Source: CAYMAX01 sp964388595
GTDB taxonomy: Bacteria; Bacteroidota; Bacteroidia; Bacteroidales; UBA932
Reading direction: 5' to 3'
Length of the DNA stretch: 33,554 nucleotides
Assembly (NCBI GenBank): GCA_964388595.1
Contig: CAYMAX010000013.1
Location: forward strand, 1-33,554
The notes under the pieces were generated by a model. The model was not told the origin of the DNA and ran no database searches. It worked only from the letters and a program-made list of their open reading frames with translations. Shown here one piece after another: positions 8,663 to 16,374 of this stretch. The translations under genes and the position numbers were made by a program. Every line of letters starts with the position of its first letter. Within the stretch, counting starts at the first letter, position 1.

Positions 8663-8689
8663 AAAAATCGTGCTCGTTCACGGATTTTT
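8663..8689. promoter_or_regulatory. LacI-type operator, copy 1 (kdgK / regulator region)
   Basis: The plus strand carries AAAAATCGTGCTCGT followed by TCACGGATTTTT. The core CGTG-N6-CACG is an inverted repeat around a central CG, the usual form of LacI-family operators. Outer arms AAAAATC and GATTTTT are also inverted. The first 15 bases and the CACG four bases further in total 19 of 20 positions shared with the element at 12779-12799. Its place between two divergent -7 boxes, 13 and 14 bases away, suggests that one bound repressor blocks kdgK and also its own gene. Binding by the adjacent regulator is inferred. Confidence 0.75.
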
Positions 8690-8703
8690 GAAAATATTTA
8701 TTA

Positions 8704-8711
8704 TATCTTTG
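8704..8711 (+). promoter_or_regulatory. -7 promoter box of the LacI-type regulator
   Basis: TATCTTTG matches the Bacteroidota consensus TAnnTTTG and lies 22 bases before the ATG at 8734. The operator-like element ends 14 bases upstream, so autoregulation is likely. A TTTG at 8687-8690 is too close (13 bases) to be a standard -33 element. Confidence 0.6.
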
Positions 8712-8733
8712 TACCAGTTATTTACTAAAGCCG

Positions 8734-9795
8734 ATGGAAAACAATAAGAAAATCACCATTATGGATGTTGCCAAATTGGCCGGCGTATCCAAGGGAACCG
8801 TTGACAGAGTGGTACACAACAGGGGTGAGGTATCCAAAAAAAGCGAAGAGAAGGTCAAAAAAGTAGTGAAAGAACTTGGTTACGAACCAAACATCTACGC
8901 TTCCATGCTGGCCTCAAAGAAAGCACATACTATCTACTGCCTCCTCCCTCAATTTGAAAAAGGTGAATACTGGGATTTGGTTTATAACGGCATCGAGAGA
9001 GGAATAGAGTATGCCAAAACATTCAATGTCAAAGTGGAGACGATACTTTTCGACCAATACAGTATCGATTCTTATAGAGATGCCTGCAAAGAACTCCTTA
9101 AGAAGAAACCATCCGGAGTGATAATCCCCCCTCTTTTCAAAAATGACACATACAATCTGACCAACGAACTTATCGACAATAAAGTTCCATACATATACAT
9201 CGACTCCAAGCTAGAAGATGACAGTTATTTCGCTTATTTCGGTATGCCTATGTACCAGAGCGGATATCTTTGTGCCGACTTGCTCACTTCATCTCAGACC
9301 AATAAAGACATCAGAGATGTCGCTATCATTCGTATCGTTCGAGACAAATATCGCCAATCTGACCCCACCATCAACAGACGTGAAGGTTTTATGGAATATA
9401 TGGCAGAGCATTACCCCCAATGCGAGCTTCACAATATTTTTATAAATCCTCAAAACCCCAAAGACATCCTCTCTTCTCTCGATGATTTCTTTACAAAGCA
9501 TTCCAATGTTAAGAACATAGTCACCTTCAATTCTCGAGTCTACCTTGTTACCAATTATTTGGAGAAACACAAGATGAGCGGGTGCAGGGTGATAGGTTTT
9601 GACAACCTCTCTAAAAACATCGATGCCCTCAGAGCAGGTGTTATTACCACACTCATCACACAACATACAGAGGAACAGACATTCTTGGCCATTCAGGCTC
9701 TCATAGATTTGTTCGTTCTGAAGAAAAAGCCGGCAAAAAAGGATAACTACATGCACATGGATATCCTTACCAGACTTAACGTAGACTATTACTAA
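8734..9795 (+). CDS. LacI-family repressor of the uronate genes
   Basis: A DNA-binding regulator of 353 residues. The N-terminal helix-turn-helix is plain: ITIMDVAKLAGVSKGTVDRVVHNRGEVS (8-35), then a hinge-like PNIYASMLASKK (52-63). The remainder is a periplasmic-binding-protein-type sugar-sensing domain with IIPPLF and VIGFDN signatures. The recognition helix reads TVDRV rather than the common TVSRV, a variant seen in a branch of the family. It sits between kdgK-kdgA-exuT and uxaB-uxaA, and two near-identical operators lie in front of these operons. It is therefore likely the local repressor, released by a pathway intermediate such as KDG, tagaturonate or galacturonate. The ligand cannot be told from sequence. 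Confidence 0.88.
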   Translation: MENNKKITIMDVAKLAGVSKGTVDRVVHNRGEVSKKSEEKVKKVVKELGYEPNIYASMLASKKAHTIYCLLPQFEKGEYWDLVYNGIERGIEYAKTFNVKVETILFDQYSIDSYRDACKELLKKKPSGVIIPPLFKNDTYNLTNELIDNKVPYIYIDSKLEDDSYFAYFGMPMYQSGYLCADLLTSSQTNKDIRDVAIIRIVRDKYRQSDPTINRREGFMEYMAEHYPQCELHNIFINPQNPKDILSSLDDFFTKHSNVKNIVTFNSRVYLVTNYLEKHKMSGCRVIGFDNLSKNIDALRAGVITTLITQHTEEQTFLAIQALIDLFVLKKKPAKKDNYMHMDILTRLNVDYY

Positions 9796-9799
9796 AGTC

Positions 9800-11299
9800 T
9801 CAGAGTGTCACCCCTGATTTAAATATGGCTATCTCTCTGAATCCGGAGACCTCGCTGCAGACAGGCTGACCATTGATGGTCTTCATAACGCATTGTACAA
9901 ATTGTACAAGTGCTTCTTCCATCGGAGTACCGGAAGCGATAATACCTGCATTGAAATCTATCCAGTGAGGTTTTTTATTGGCAAGGGGAGAATTTGTGGA
10001 TATCTTGAGAGTGGGAACATAAGAGCCGAATGGTGTGCCTCTACCTGTAGTGAAAAGCACTATCTGACAACCTGACGAAGCAAGAGCGGTAGAAGCTACA
10101 AGGTCATTGCCGGGGGCACTGAGAAGGTTCAATCCCTTGGCTGATAGTCGTTCTCCATAGCCAAGAACCCCACGTACCGATGATTTTCCACATTTCTGAG
10201 TACATCCGAGTGATTTCTCTTCGAGGGTGGAAATACCTCCCGCTTTATTGCCTGGGGAAGGATTTTCATACACCGGCTGGTCATTTTTGATGAAATAGGA
10301 TTTGAAATCATTTATCAGATGGACAGTCTTTTCAAAAAGAGCTTTGTCAGCACAGCGATTCATAAGGATAGTCTCGGCTCCGAACATCTCGGGAACTTCA
10401 GTCAACACTGTAGTCCCTCCCTGCCCCACAAGCCAATCGGAGAAAGAACCAAGGAGCGGATTGGCAGTAATCCCAGAAAGCCCGTCAGAACCTCCACATT
10501 TGAGACCTACTTTTAATTCTGACACCGGTACCTCACTGCGAACATCCAGACTGCACTTTTTGAAAATATCACGAAGCAGCTGAAGTCCGTACTCTATCTC
10601 ATCCCCCTCAATTTTCTGAGTCTCCATAAATTTAATCCTCGACTCATCTACTTCTCCCACAAATTCACGAAATGCAGAGAGCTGATTGTTTTCACAACCC
10701 AATCCTACTACCAACACACCGCCTGCATTGGGATGCAGTACCATATCTTTGAGTATCTTTTTGGTATTGAGATGATCGTCTCCAAGCTGGGAACATCCGT
10801 AATTGTGAGGAAATGCCACAATAGCATCTACAGAGCTCATTTTATCCCTCTTCTCTTCGTTAAAAAGCTGCGCCAACCTCTCGACAGTACCATTAACACA
10901 ACCCACTGTGGGGACAATCCATATCTGATTGCGGATACCCACTTCACCATTAGCTCTGCGAAATCCATTAAATGTCAATTTCCGGGGAGTGACCGGAATC
11001 TCTACAAGTTTCGGGGTATAATTATATTCCAAAAGCCCCTCAAGATTGGTTTTAAGAGAGTTATGGTCTATGCGGGTTCCTTTGACAATATCACGTGTGG
11101 TGTGCCCGATGGGGAATCCGTATTTGATAACATTTTCCCCACATGAGAAGTCTTTCAAGGCGATTTTGTGTCCGGCAGGAATATCTTCTGCGACAGGGAA
11201 AGGGGTAATCTCCCCCACTTCGATAATCTCACCTTGGGGAATATCCCTCAGTGATACCGCCACATTGTCCTGGCTATTGATTCTTATGTAGGATGCCAT
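9800..11299 (-). CDS. uxaA: Altronate dehydratase
   Basis: It dehydrates D-altronate to 2-keto-3-deoxygluconate, the third step of the galacturonate isomerase pathway, in the cytosol. The 499 residues comprise an N-terminal SAF-type domain (about 1-95, with HTTRDIVKGTRIDH) and the catalytic UxaA domain. The domain contains GFRRANGEVGIRNQIWIVPTVGC, the HNYGCSQLGDD block, LKCGGSDGLSGITANP, EVPEMFGAETIL and SGCQIVLFTTGRGTPFG. Conserved Cys and His residues fit an iron-dependent dehydratase. The length equals the family norm. It begins one base after the uxaB stop, so the two form an operon. It meets the regulator gene tail to tail with four bases between. Confidence 0.94.
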   Translation of the reverse strand: MASYIRINSQDNVAVSLRDIPQGEIIEVGEITPFPVAEDIPAGHKIALKDFSCGENVIKYGFPIGHTTRDIVKGTRIDHNSLKTNLEGLLEYNYTPKLVEIPVTPRKLTFNGFRRANGEVGIRNQIWIVPTVGCVNGTVERLAQLFNEEKRDKMSSVDAIVAFPHNYGCSQLGDDHLNTKKILKDMVLHPNAGGVLVVGLGCENNQLSAFREFVGEVDESRIKFMETQKIEGDEIEYGLQLLRDIFKKCSLDVRSEVPVSELKVGLKCGGSDGLSGITANPLLGSFSDWLVGQGGTTVLTEVPEMFGAETILMNRCADKALFEKTVHLINDFKSYFIKNDQPVYENPSPGNKAGGISTLEEKSLGCTQKCGKSSVRGVLGYGERLSAKGLNLLSAPGNDLVASTALASSGCQIVLFTTGRGTPFGSYVPTLKISTNSPLANKKPHWIDFNAGIIASGTPMEEALVQFVQCVMKTINGQPVCSEVSGFREIAIFKSGVTL

Positions 11300-11300
11300 C

Positions 11301-12737
11301 TTATAAAATATTTTTAACTGCCTCTCTCATACCCTTGTCGCGGATAATGGATAAATCCTCAACTAGCATATCTGTAAGACCGGGAATCATATTGAGGTCC
11401 TCTCCCCAAATGAAATCATTGCGGAGAACCCCTTCAGCCACCTTACGAACATCTCCGGTAGCCCACAGGTCTTTGAGAAGACTGAGTGTCTTTTCATCGT
11501 CATTGGGTGTGATAACATCGTCCCCTCTCTTTCCCCCTTTGTAATAGGTGATGATGCCTGCCAATCCTAGAACAAGTCCCTTGGGAAGTTCTCCTTTTCT
11601 ATGAAGATATGTCTTCAAGCCGGGCAGGTCACGGGTTTTGTATTTTGGGAAAGAATTGAGCATAATGCTCGTGACAAGATGCTTTACGTATGGATTTACA
11701 AAACGGTCCAGAACATCGTTTGCAAACTTTTTAAGTTCTGGTTCAGGAAGATCGAGAGTGGTAATCAATTCATCAAACATCACTTTCCTGACATATTTCC
11801 CTATGAGAGAATCTTCGACACATTCTCTTACTGTATTAAGACCGCTGAGATATCCCACAGGAGAGAGGACTGTATGAGGTCCGTTGAGAAGGGTGACCTT
11901 CCTTTCGTGGTAAGGTTTTTCGCTGGGAACGAAAAGGACATTGAGTCCCGCCTTATCTGCAGGGAATTCTTTGGCCACACTTTGAGGTGCTTCTATAACC
12001 CATAAATGGAAAATCTCTGCTTTGTCCACCAAGCGGTCCTCCACACCTATCCTGGCGAGAAGAGAATCTATGGTATCTTTGGGATATCCCGGAACTATTC
12101 TGTCTACCAATGTGCAATATACCCCACAAGCTGTCTCAAACCATTTCTTAAATCCCTCTCCCAGCTGCCAGAGTTCAATATATTGCTCTATGCATTTCTT
12201 GAGTTCTTTACCATTGAGAAAGATTAATTCGCAAGGGAAAATAATAAAGCCTTTAGAAGGGTCGCCTTTAAAGAATTCATATCTATGATAGAGGAGTTGT
12301 GTGAGTTTGCCAGGATATGATAAGGCAGGTTTGTCTGTGAATTTACAATCAGGATTGAATGCAATACCTGCTTCTGTAGTATTGGAAATAATGAAACGAA
12401 AGTCAGGATTTTCAGCAAGCGCCATATAATCATTAAAGTCACGATAGGGGTTTATCCCACGTGAGATTACATCTATCAAATCTATTGAATCGACAGCCTT
12501 TCCATGGTCAAGTCCCTGGAGATTGAGGTGATATAGTCCATCCTGCTCATTGAGAACATCGACCATACCTTTGTCAATGGGTTGTACGACTACCACAGAA
12601 GCATTGAAATCTGTTTTTTGATTGGTTTTCCAAATAATCCATTCAATAAAACCTCTCAAGAAGCCTCCTTCCCCAAATTGAATAATCTTTTCCTGATATT
12701 TATTTGCCTTGACTGTAGATCTGTTTAAGCGTTTCAT
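11301..12737 (-). CDS. uxaB: Tagaturonate reductase (altronate oxidoreductase)
   Basis: It reduces D-tagaturonate to D-altronate with NADH, the second step of galacturonate catabolism. This mannitol-dehydrogenase-like, two-domain protein has the nucleotide-binding motif FGEGGFLRGFIEWI (21-34). Family blocks VTLLNGPHTVLSPVGYLSG and NPYVKHLVTSIMLNSFPKYKTRDLPGL identify UxaB rather than fructuronate reductase UxuB. I choose the ATG at 12737 (478 residues, start MKRLNRSTVKANKY). A start 12 codons earlier would place low-complexity residues (FIFALNNKNNI) in front of the domain and would run over the promoter box. uxaA follows directly. Confidence 0.93.
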   Translation of the reverse strand: MKRLNRSTVKANKYQEKIIQFGEGGFLRGFIEWIIWKTNQKTDFNASVVVVQPIDKGMVDVLNEQDGLYHLNLQGLDHGKAVDSIDLIDVISRGINPYRDFNDYMALAENPDFRFIISNTTEAGIAFNPDCKFTDKPALSYPGKLTQLLYHRYEFFKGDPSKGFIIFPCELIFLNGKELKKCIEQYIELWQLGEGFKKWFETACGVYCTLVDRIVPGYPKDTIDSLLARIGVEDRLVDKAEIFHLWVIEAPQSVAKEFPADKAGLNVLFVPSEKPYHERKVTLLNGPHTVLSPVGYLSGLNTVRECVEDSLIGKYVRKVMFDELITTLDLPEPELKKFANDVLDRFVNPYVKHLVTSIMLNSFPKYKTRDLPGLKTYLHRKGELPKGLVLGLAGIITYYKGGKRGDDVITPNDDEKTLSLLKDLWATGDVRKVAEGVLRNDFIWGEDLNMIPGLTDMLVEDLSIIRDKGMREAVKNIL

Positions 12738-12760
12738 AATGTTATTTTTATTATTTAACG

Positions 12761-12768
12761 CAAAAATA
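12761..12768 (-). promoter_or_regulatory. -7 promoter box of uxaB-uxaA
   Basis: On the minus strand this reads TATTTTTG, a match to TAnnTTTG, 23 bases before the chosen uxaB ATG. The operator core begins ten bases upstream and would cover the -33 region. Confidence 0.55.
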
Positions 12769-12778
12769 AACAAAATTT

Positions 12779-12799
12779 TCGTGCACGAGCACGATTTTT
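12779..12799. promoter_or_regulatory. LacI-type operator, copy 2 (uxaB / uxaC region)
   Basis: The core at 12779-12794 reads TCGTGCACGAGCACGA, an inverted repeat with 7 of 8 pairs matching around a central CG. Read on the minus strand the whole element is AAAAATCGTGCTCGTGCACG, then A. It matches the element at 8663-8682 at 19 of 20 positions. It lies between the divergent -7 boxes of uxaB and uxaC, ten and twelve bases away, so one site could control both directions. The nearby LacI-type regulator is the obvious candidate to bind it. Confidence 0.78.
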
Positions 12800-12811
12800 A
12801 AATATTTTTCT

Positions 12812-12819
12812 TAAATTTG
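12812..12819 (+). promoter_or_regulatory. -7 promoter box of uxaC
   Basis: TAAATTTG matches TAnnTTTG and lies 43 bases before the uxaC ATG. The operator ends 12 bases upstream, over the expected -33 region. The leader is A/T rich with no Shine-Dalgarno sequence, usual for this phylum. Confidence 0.55.
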
Positions 12820-12862
12820 GACCGTGAACTTGAAAATCTATTAATAATTAATACTTTATATT

Positions 12863-14266
12863 ATGTCTTCTTTTATTCATAAAGACTTTATGCTCACCAA
12901 TGACACAGCTCGCGAATTGTTTCACGAGAGTGCCGAGAGCATGCCCATCATTGACTACCATTGTCATCTGGTACCCAAAATGATAGCAGAGAATTATCAA
13001 TTTGCCGACCTTACAGAGGTGTGGCTCGGTGGTGACCACTACAAATGGCGCGCAGAGAGAGGCAATGGAGTTCCCGAAGAATACATTACAGGTAAGAAAC
13101 CTTCTTATGAGAAATTTACCAAATGGGCTGAGACTGTGCCTTACACCATGAGAAACCCTCTGTACCACTGGACACATCTTGAGCTGGCCCGCGTGTTCGG
13201 AATAGACAAACTTTTAAATCCCGACTCTGCCCGAGAGATTTATGATGAATGTACTGCCAAACTTCAGACCGAAGATTTTCGCGCCCAGAAGCTTATGACT
13301 CGTTTCAATGTCAAAGTGGTATGCACCACAGACGATCCTGTTGACACTTTGGAATATCACAAACAGATAGTTGCCCATCCTTTTGGAGTGAAAGTGCTCC
13401 CTACCTGGCGTCCTGACAAGGCTATGGCGATAGACAACCCCGTCGCTTATAGAGAATATATCTCCAAACTCTCTGCTGCTGCAGATATGAAAATCTCCTC
13501 CTACCAGGACCTTCTATCAGCACTGCGCCGCCGTCACGATTACTTCGCTTCCATGGGATGCAAACTCTCCGACCATGGCATTGAGAACTTCTATGCCGCC
13601 CCCTACACCGATAAAGAGATTGATAAGATATTTAAACATACTCTTGCAGGGAAGACTCCCACTCCGGAAGAACTTCTCAAATTCCGCAGCGCCACTTTAT
13701 TTGATTTTGCAGTGATGGATGCTGACAGCAACTGGACACAGCAATTCCATATCGGAGCTATCCGCAACAATAATACTAAGATGCTCCGCGTACTTGGCCC
13801 CGACACCGGATACGATTCCATACACGATGTTCAATGCGCAGTGGCAGGCAACAGATTGCTCGACCGTCTTACATTGGAAGGAAAACTTGCCAAGACCATA
13901 TTGTATTGCCTCAACCCGGGTGATAACGAAGTATTGACCACCATGGCATACAACTTCAATGACGGCACGGCTGTAGGGAAAATGCAGTTCGGCTCAGGAT
14001 GGTGGTTCCTTGACCAGGAAGACGGCATTCGCAAACAGTTAAATGCACTCTCTGCCAACGGGCTTCTTTCCCGCTTCGTAGGGATGCTCACAGATTCCCG
14101 CAGTTTCCTCTCTTATCCCCGTCACGAATACTTCCGCCGCATCCTTTGCAATGTCATAGGAGAAGATGTAGAGAGCGGACGTCTCCCTAAAAGCGAAATA
14201 TCCTTCATCCATCAGATGGTGAAAGATATTTCATTCAACAACGCTAATACGTTTTTTGGATTTTAG
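12863..14266 (+). CDS. uxaC: Uronate isomerase
   Basis: It converts D-galacturonate to D-tagaturonate (and D-glucuronate to D-fructuronate), the entry step of the pathway, in the cytosol. The 467-residue protein belongs to the amidohydrolase superfamily, and its length is standard. The metal-binding pair His33 and His35 lies in IDYHCHLVPK. Family blocks WLGGDHYKWRAERGNGVPEE, NPLYHWTHLELARVFGI, VVCTTDDPVDTL, LPTWRPDKAM, FGSGWWFLDQEDG and LTDSRSFLSYPRHEYFRRI are all present. It is transcribed divergently from uxaB-uxaA and shares the operator region with it. It ends eight bases from the convergent ChaN/EreA-like lipoprotein gene. Confidence 0.96.
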   Translation: MSSFIHKDFMLTNDTARELFHESAESMPIIDYHCHLVPKMIAENYQFADLTEVWLGGDHYKWRAERGNGVPEEYITGKKPSYEKFTKWAETVPYTMRNPLYHWTHLELARVFGIDKLLNPDSAREIYDECTAKLQTEDFRAQKLMTRFNVKVVCTTDDPVDTLEYHKQIVAHPFGVKVLPTWRPDKAMAIDNPVAYREYISKLSAAADMKISSYQDLLSALRRRHDYFASMGCKLSDHGIENFYAAPYTDKEIDKIFKHTLAGKTPTPEELLKFRSATLFDFAVMDADSNWTQQFHIGAIRNNNTKMLRVLGPDTGYDSIHDVQCAVAGNRLLDRLTLEGKLAKTILYCLNPGDNEVLTTMAYNFNDGTAVGKMQFGSGWWFLDQEDGIRKQLNALSANGLLSRFVGMLTDSRSFLSYPRHEYFRRILCNVIGEDVESGRLPKSEISFIHQMVKDISFNNANTFFGF

Positions 14267-14274
14267 AGTTATCT

Positions 14275-15375
14275 CTACTCTATCTTATATCTATCTGAAA
14301 TAACAACATAGGACTTAATCTTGTTCATATACGAGATTGAGTCCTTTGGGTTATTCCAATTCTTGTCGGGCACCTCGCTGTATATCTCCTTCCATGTGTG
14401 CTCCTGGAAGAATAACGAATCGAAAGTACAGCCCTCCATTTGAGAAGCGGGTCCGAGATATATACAACCATCAAAGTAATCCTTGAGAGTAAAATTGTCG
14501 TGTCCTATGGCAAGGGCACTGCTATCTGTCAGGTCTCCCATCGGAGTCCCCTTAAAATCAAAACCAGCTTTTGACAGATGACAGTCTTTCATAATCTCAT
14601 CCAACGCGCCATTGGCGATGAGTTGCATATGAGTATATGTCTTGTCGATAACAGGATAATTGAGATATACATTGAACACTTTCTCAGGGTATTTGGCATA
14701 TAAAATACTGCCGAGTGTCTTATATCCGGTTGAAAGGACGTAAGAAGTATATGCGTGAATAGAACCGGTAAGAACCAGTGTCTTTTCTCCTTTCTCGATT
14801 ATCTCCCTCTCGATAAGAGCTGCTCTGAAGTCGTCGCATGGACCGAGATAGAAAACTTTGTCATTGGGATTATTATCCTTGTCGGGGTCAAAACCTATCC
14901 AATTGTAATGGTAACTCATATTGACGACACGAAAAGGCTTTTCTCCTTCCTTTAGAGTCTGGTTAAAAGACCAGGCTTTGCGATAAAGGTCCATATATTC
15001 CTTGTATGCCCAGCCGACATTATAAAAATACATTATTCTGCGGACAAGATTTTCATCGTATGATGGTGCAGAGAGGAGTGAATCTATCGCTTTCTGCTTT
15101 TCAAATGCTCCAAATTCTACAGTGAGATTATATACTCCAGCTTTGTAAAGAACAGGTATGAGATCCCCCACCATCTCGACATTGTTTTTGATGGCGTGGT
15201 CCTCTCCCAAAAGTATGATGTCTGAAGTTTTGAACTTTTCGACCAGATAATCTTGTGGAGATACTGCATGTTTTTTTAAATAATTGACTTGTTCAGGGTA
15301 ATTGCTGCTGCTATTGCAACAACTCGAAGTGATAAACAATCCCAAAAAGAGAAAGAATAGATAATTGATTTTCAT
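14275..15375 (-). CDS. Lipoprotein resembling the ChaN/EreA/TraB (Tiki) superfamily
   Basis: A 366-residue protein with a lipoprotein-type signal (FFLFLGLFITSSCC, likely lipidated Cys19 or Cys20). The mature part has IILLGEDHAIKNN (54-65), then NLTVEFG (Glu87) and later LVLTGSIHAY. An early GExH, a following Glu and a late His resemble the fold family that includes ChaN haem-binding proteins, EreA erythromycin esterases and Tiki proteases. I cannot assign a reaction. It is the last gene of the kduD run, six bases after the sugar-binding lipoprotein, so it may act on a product or partner in pectin use. Alternatives are a protein of unrelated stress function that was captured by the operon. Confidence 0.5.
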   Translation of the reverse strand: MKINYLFFLFLGLFITSSCCNSSSNYPEQVNYLKKHAVSPQDYLVEKFKTSDIILLGEDHAIKNNVEMVGDLIPVLYKAGVYNLTVEFGAFEKQKAIDSLLSAPSYDENLVRRIMYFYNVGWAYKEYMDLYRKAWSFNQTLKEGEKPFRVVNMSYHYNWIGFDPDKDNNPNDKVFYLGPCDDFRAALIEREIIEKGEKTLVLTGSIHAYTSYVLSTGYKTLGSILYAKYPEKVFNVYLNYPVIDKTYTHMQLIANGALDEIMKDCHLSKAGFDFKGTPMGDLTDSSALAIGHDNFTLKDYFDGCIYLGPASQMEGCTFDSLFFQEHTWKEIYSEVPDKNWNNPKDSISYMNKIKSYVVISDRYKIE

Positions 15376-15381
15376 ATATGT

Positions 15382-16374
15382 TTATTTATAATCTTCTTTA
15401 TGCATCACGGTCATAGTTATCTCGATGAATGGAACATCTATCAGACCATTGTTTTTTACCCCTGAAGTGGATATTGTCTTGCCGTCTGCCAAGTCTTTTA
15501 GCAGAGATACAGTCGCTGCTACATATCCTTCAGGATTTTTATCGATAGTCATAGTTTGTTTCCCCGTTTTGACAAGCACTTGTGATGCAGCTGTATTGTC
15601 CTGCCCGAGTATTATCGGGAAGGTGGTCTTGCCATTGTCCTCAAGAACTTGGACCACACCCTGGGCAAAAGTATCCGTTCCGCAAATAATGGCGTCGGGA
15701 AGGGTACCATCTTTATAGACATCATTCAGCAGCGTTGTCATCCTCGAAGTGGCAGCAGCAAGCTCCAATGAGGGCAAAGCAGTAGCTACATAAGTGGAGC
15801 AACCGCTTGGCACAGACCAGGTCCCATCAGTAATCTTATCTCCTATCTTGCCCCACAAACCATTATACACTTCCAAAGCATTTTTATCCACAACAGGACC
15901 GCAGAGCATCTCTATCTTCGAACCACGCGGGAGATTTTCTATCTCTGCAGCAAAAAGCTGACCTACTTTGGTATTACTGGCAGAGATATAATAATCTACT
16001 TCTGAGGTATTTTGTTGCAACCTGTCGTAGCAAATCACTTTGATGCCTTCGGCTCTCAATGTTCTAAGTGCGGCAGAAGCCTTCTCACTATCGGTATTGA
16101 CTGAAACTAATACCAATGTCTTAAAGTTATCTTTTGAAAATGACGCCAGCTTCTCAATCATTTTATCTTCACTGTCTACTCTCGCTCCATAAAATGAAAA
16201 ACCTGCATTTTTAATGGCATCGGTAAGTAATACATATTCAGTGGACCAGCGTGCCGAAGCATTGGACGGGAAGATTATTGCGACCTTTTTGTTGAGATAG
16301 CGATCCTTGGTGCAGCCGGTAACAAAGCACATAGCCGCTACCATCACTAATAAGATAAGAGACCTTCTTTTCAT
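15382..16374 (-). CDS. Periplasmic sugar-binding lipoprotein (XylF/RbsB-type)
   Basis: The protein has a lipoprotein signal (MKRRSLILLVMVAAMCFVTGC, Cys21) followed by a Peripla_BP_4-type two-lobed fold. Motifs are KVAIIFPSNASARWSTEYVLL near the start, GIKVICYDR, YISASNTKVGQLFA, AIICGTDTFAQGVVQVLED, FPIILGQDN and QTMTIDKNPEGYVA. These resemble D-xylose and multiple-sugar binding proteins of ABC importers. I use the ATG at 16374 (330 residues), which overlaps the DUF4861 stop by four bases; an earlier ATG eleven codons upstream lacks a signal-peptide start. No ABC permease, ATPase or sensor kinase gene lies in the window, so the partner is unknown. It may bind a uronate, but the ligand is not readable. 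Confidence 0.75.
   Translation of the reverse strand: MKRRSLILLVMVAAMCFVTGCTKDRYLNKKVAIIFPSNASARWSTEYVLLTDAIKNAGFSFYGARVDSEDKMIEKLASFSKDNFKTLVLVSVNTDSEKASAALRTLRAEGIKVICYDRLQQNTSEVDYYISASNTKVGQLFAAEIENLPRGSKIEMLCGPVVDKNALEVYNGLWGKIGDKITDGTWSVPSGCSTYVATALPSLELAAATSRMTTLLNDVYKDGTLPDAIICGTDTFAQGVVQVLEDNGKTTFPIILGQDNTAASQVLVKTGKQTMTIDKNPEGYVAATVSLLKDLADGKTISTSGVKNNGLIDVPFIEITMTVMHKEDYK

Noticed and set aside
12738..12773. Longer uxaB start at 12773
   Set aside because: It would add a low-complexity segment and include the -7 box in coding sequence. The ATG at 12737 matches the family start.
14262..14295. Possible bidirectional terminator between uxaC and the ChaN/EreA-like gene
   Set aside because: Only a five-pair AGAGT/ACTCT stem is visible, with no G/C-rich stem or convincing U-tract.
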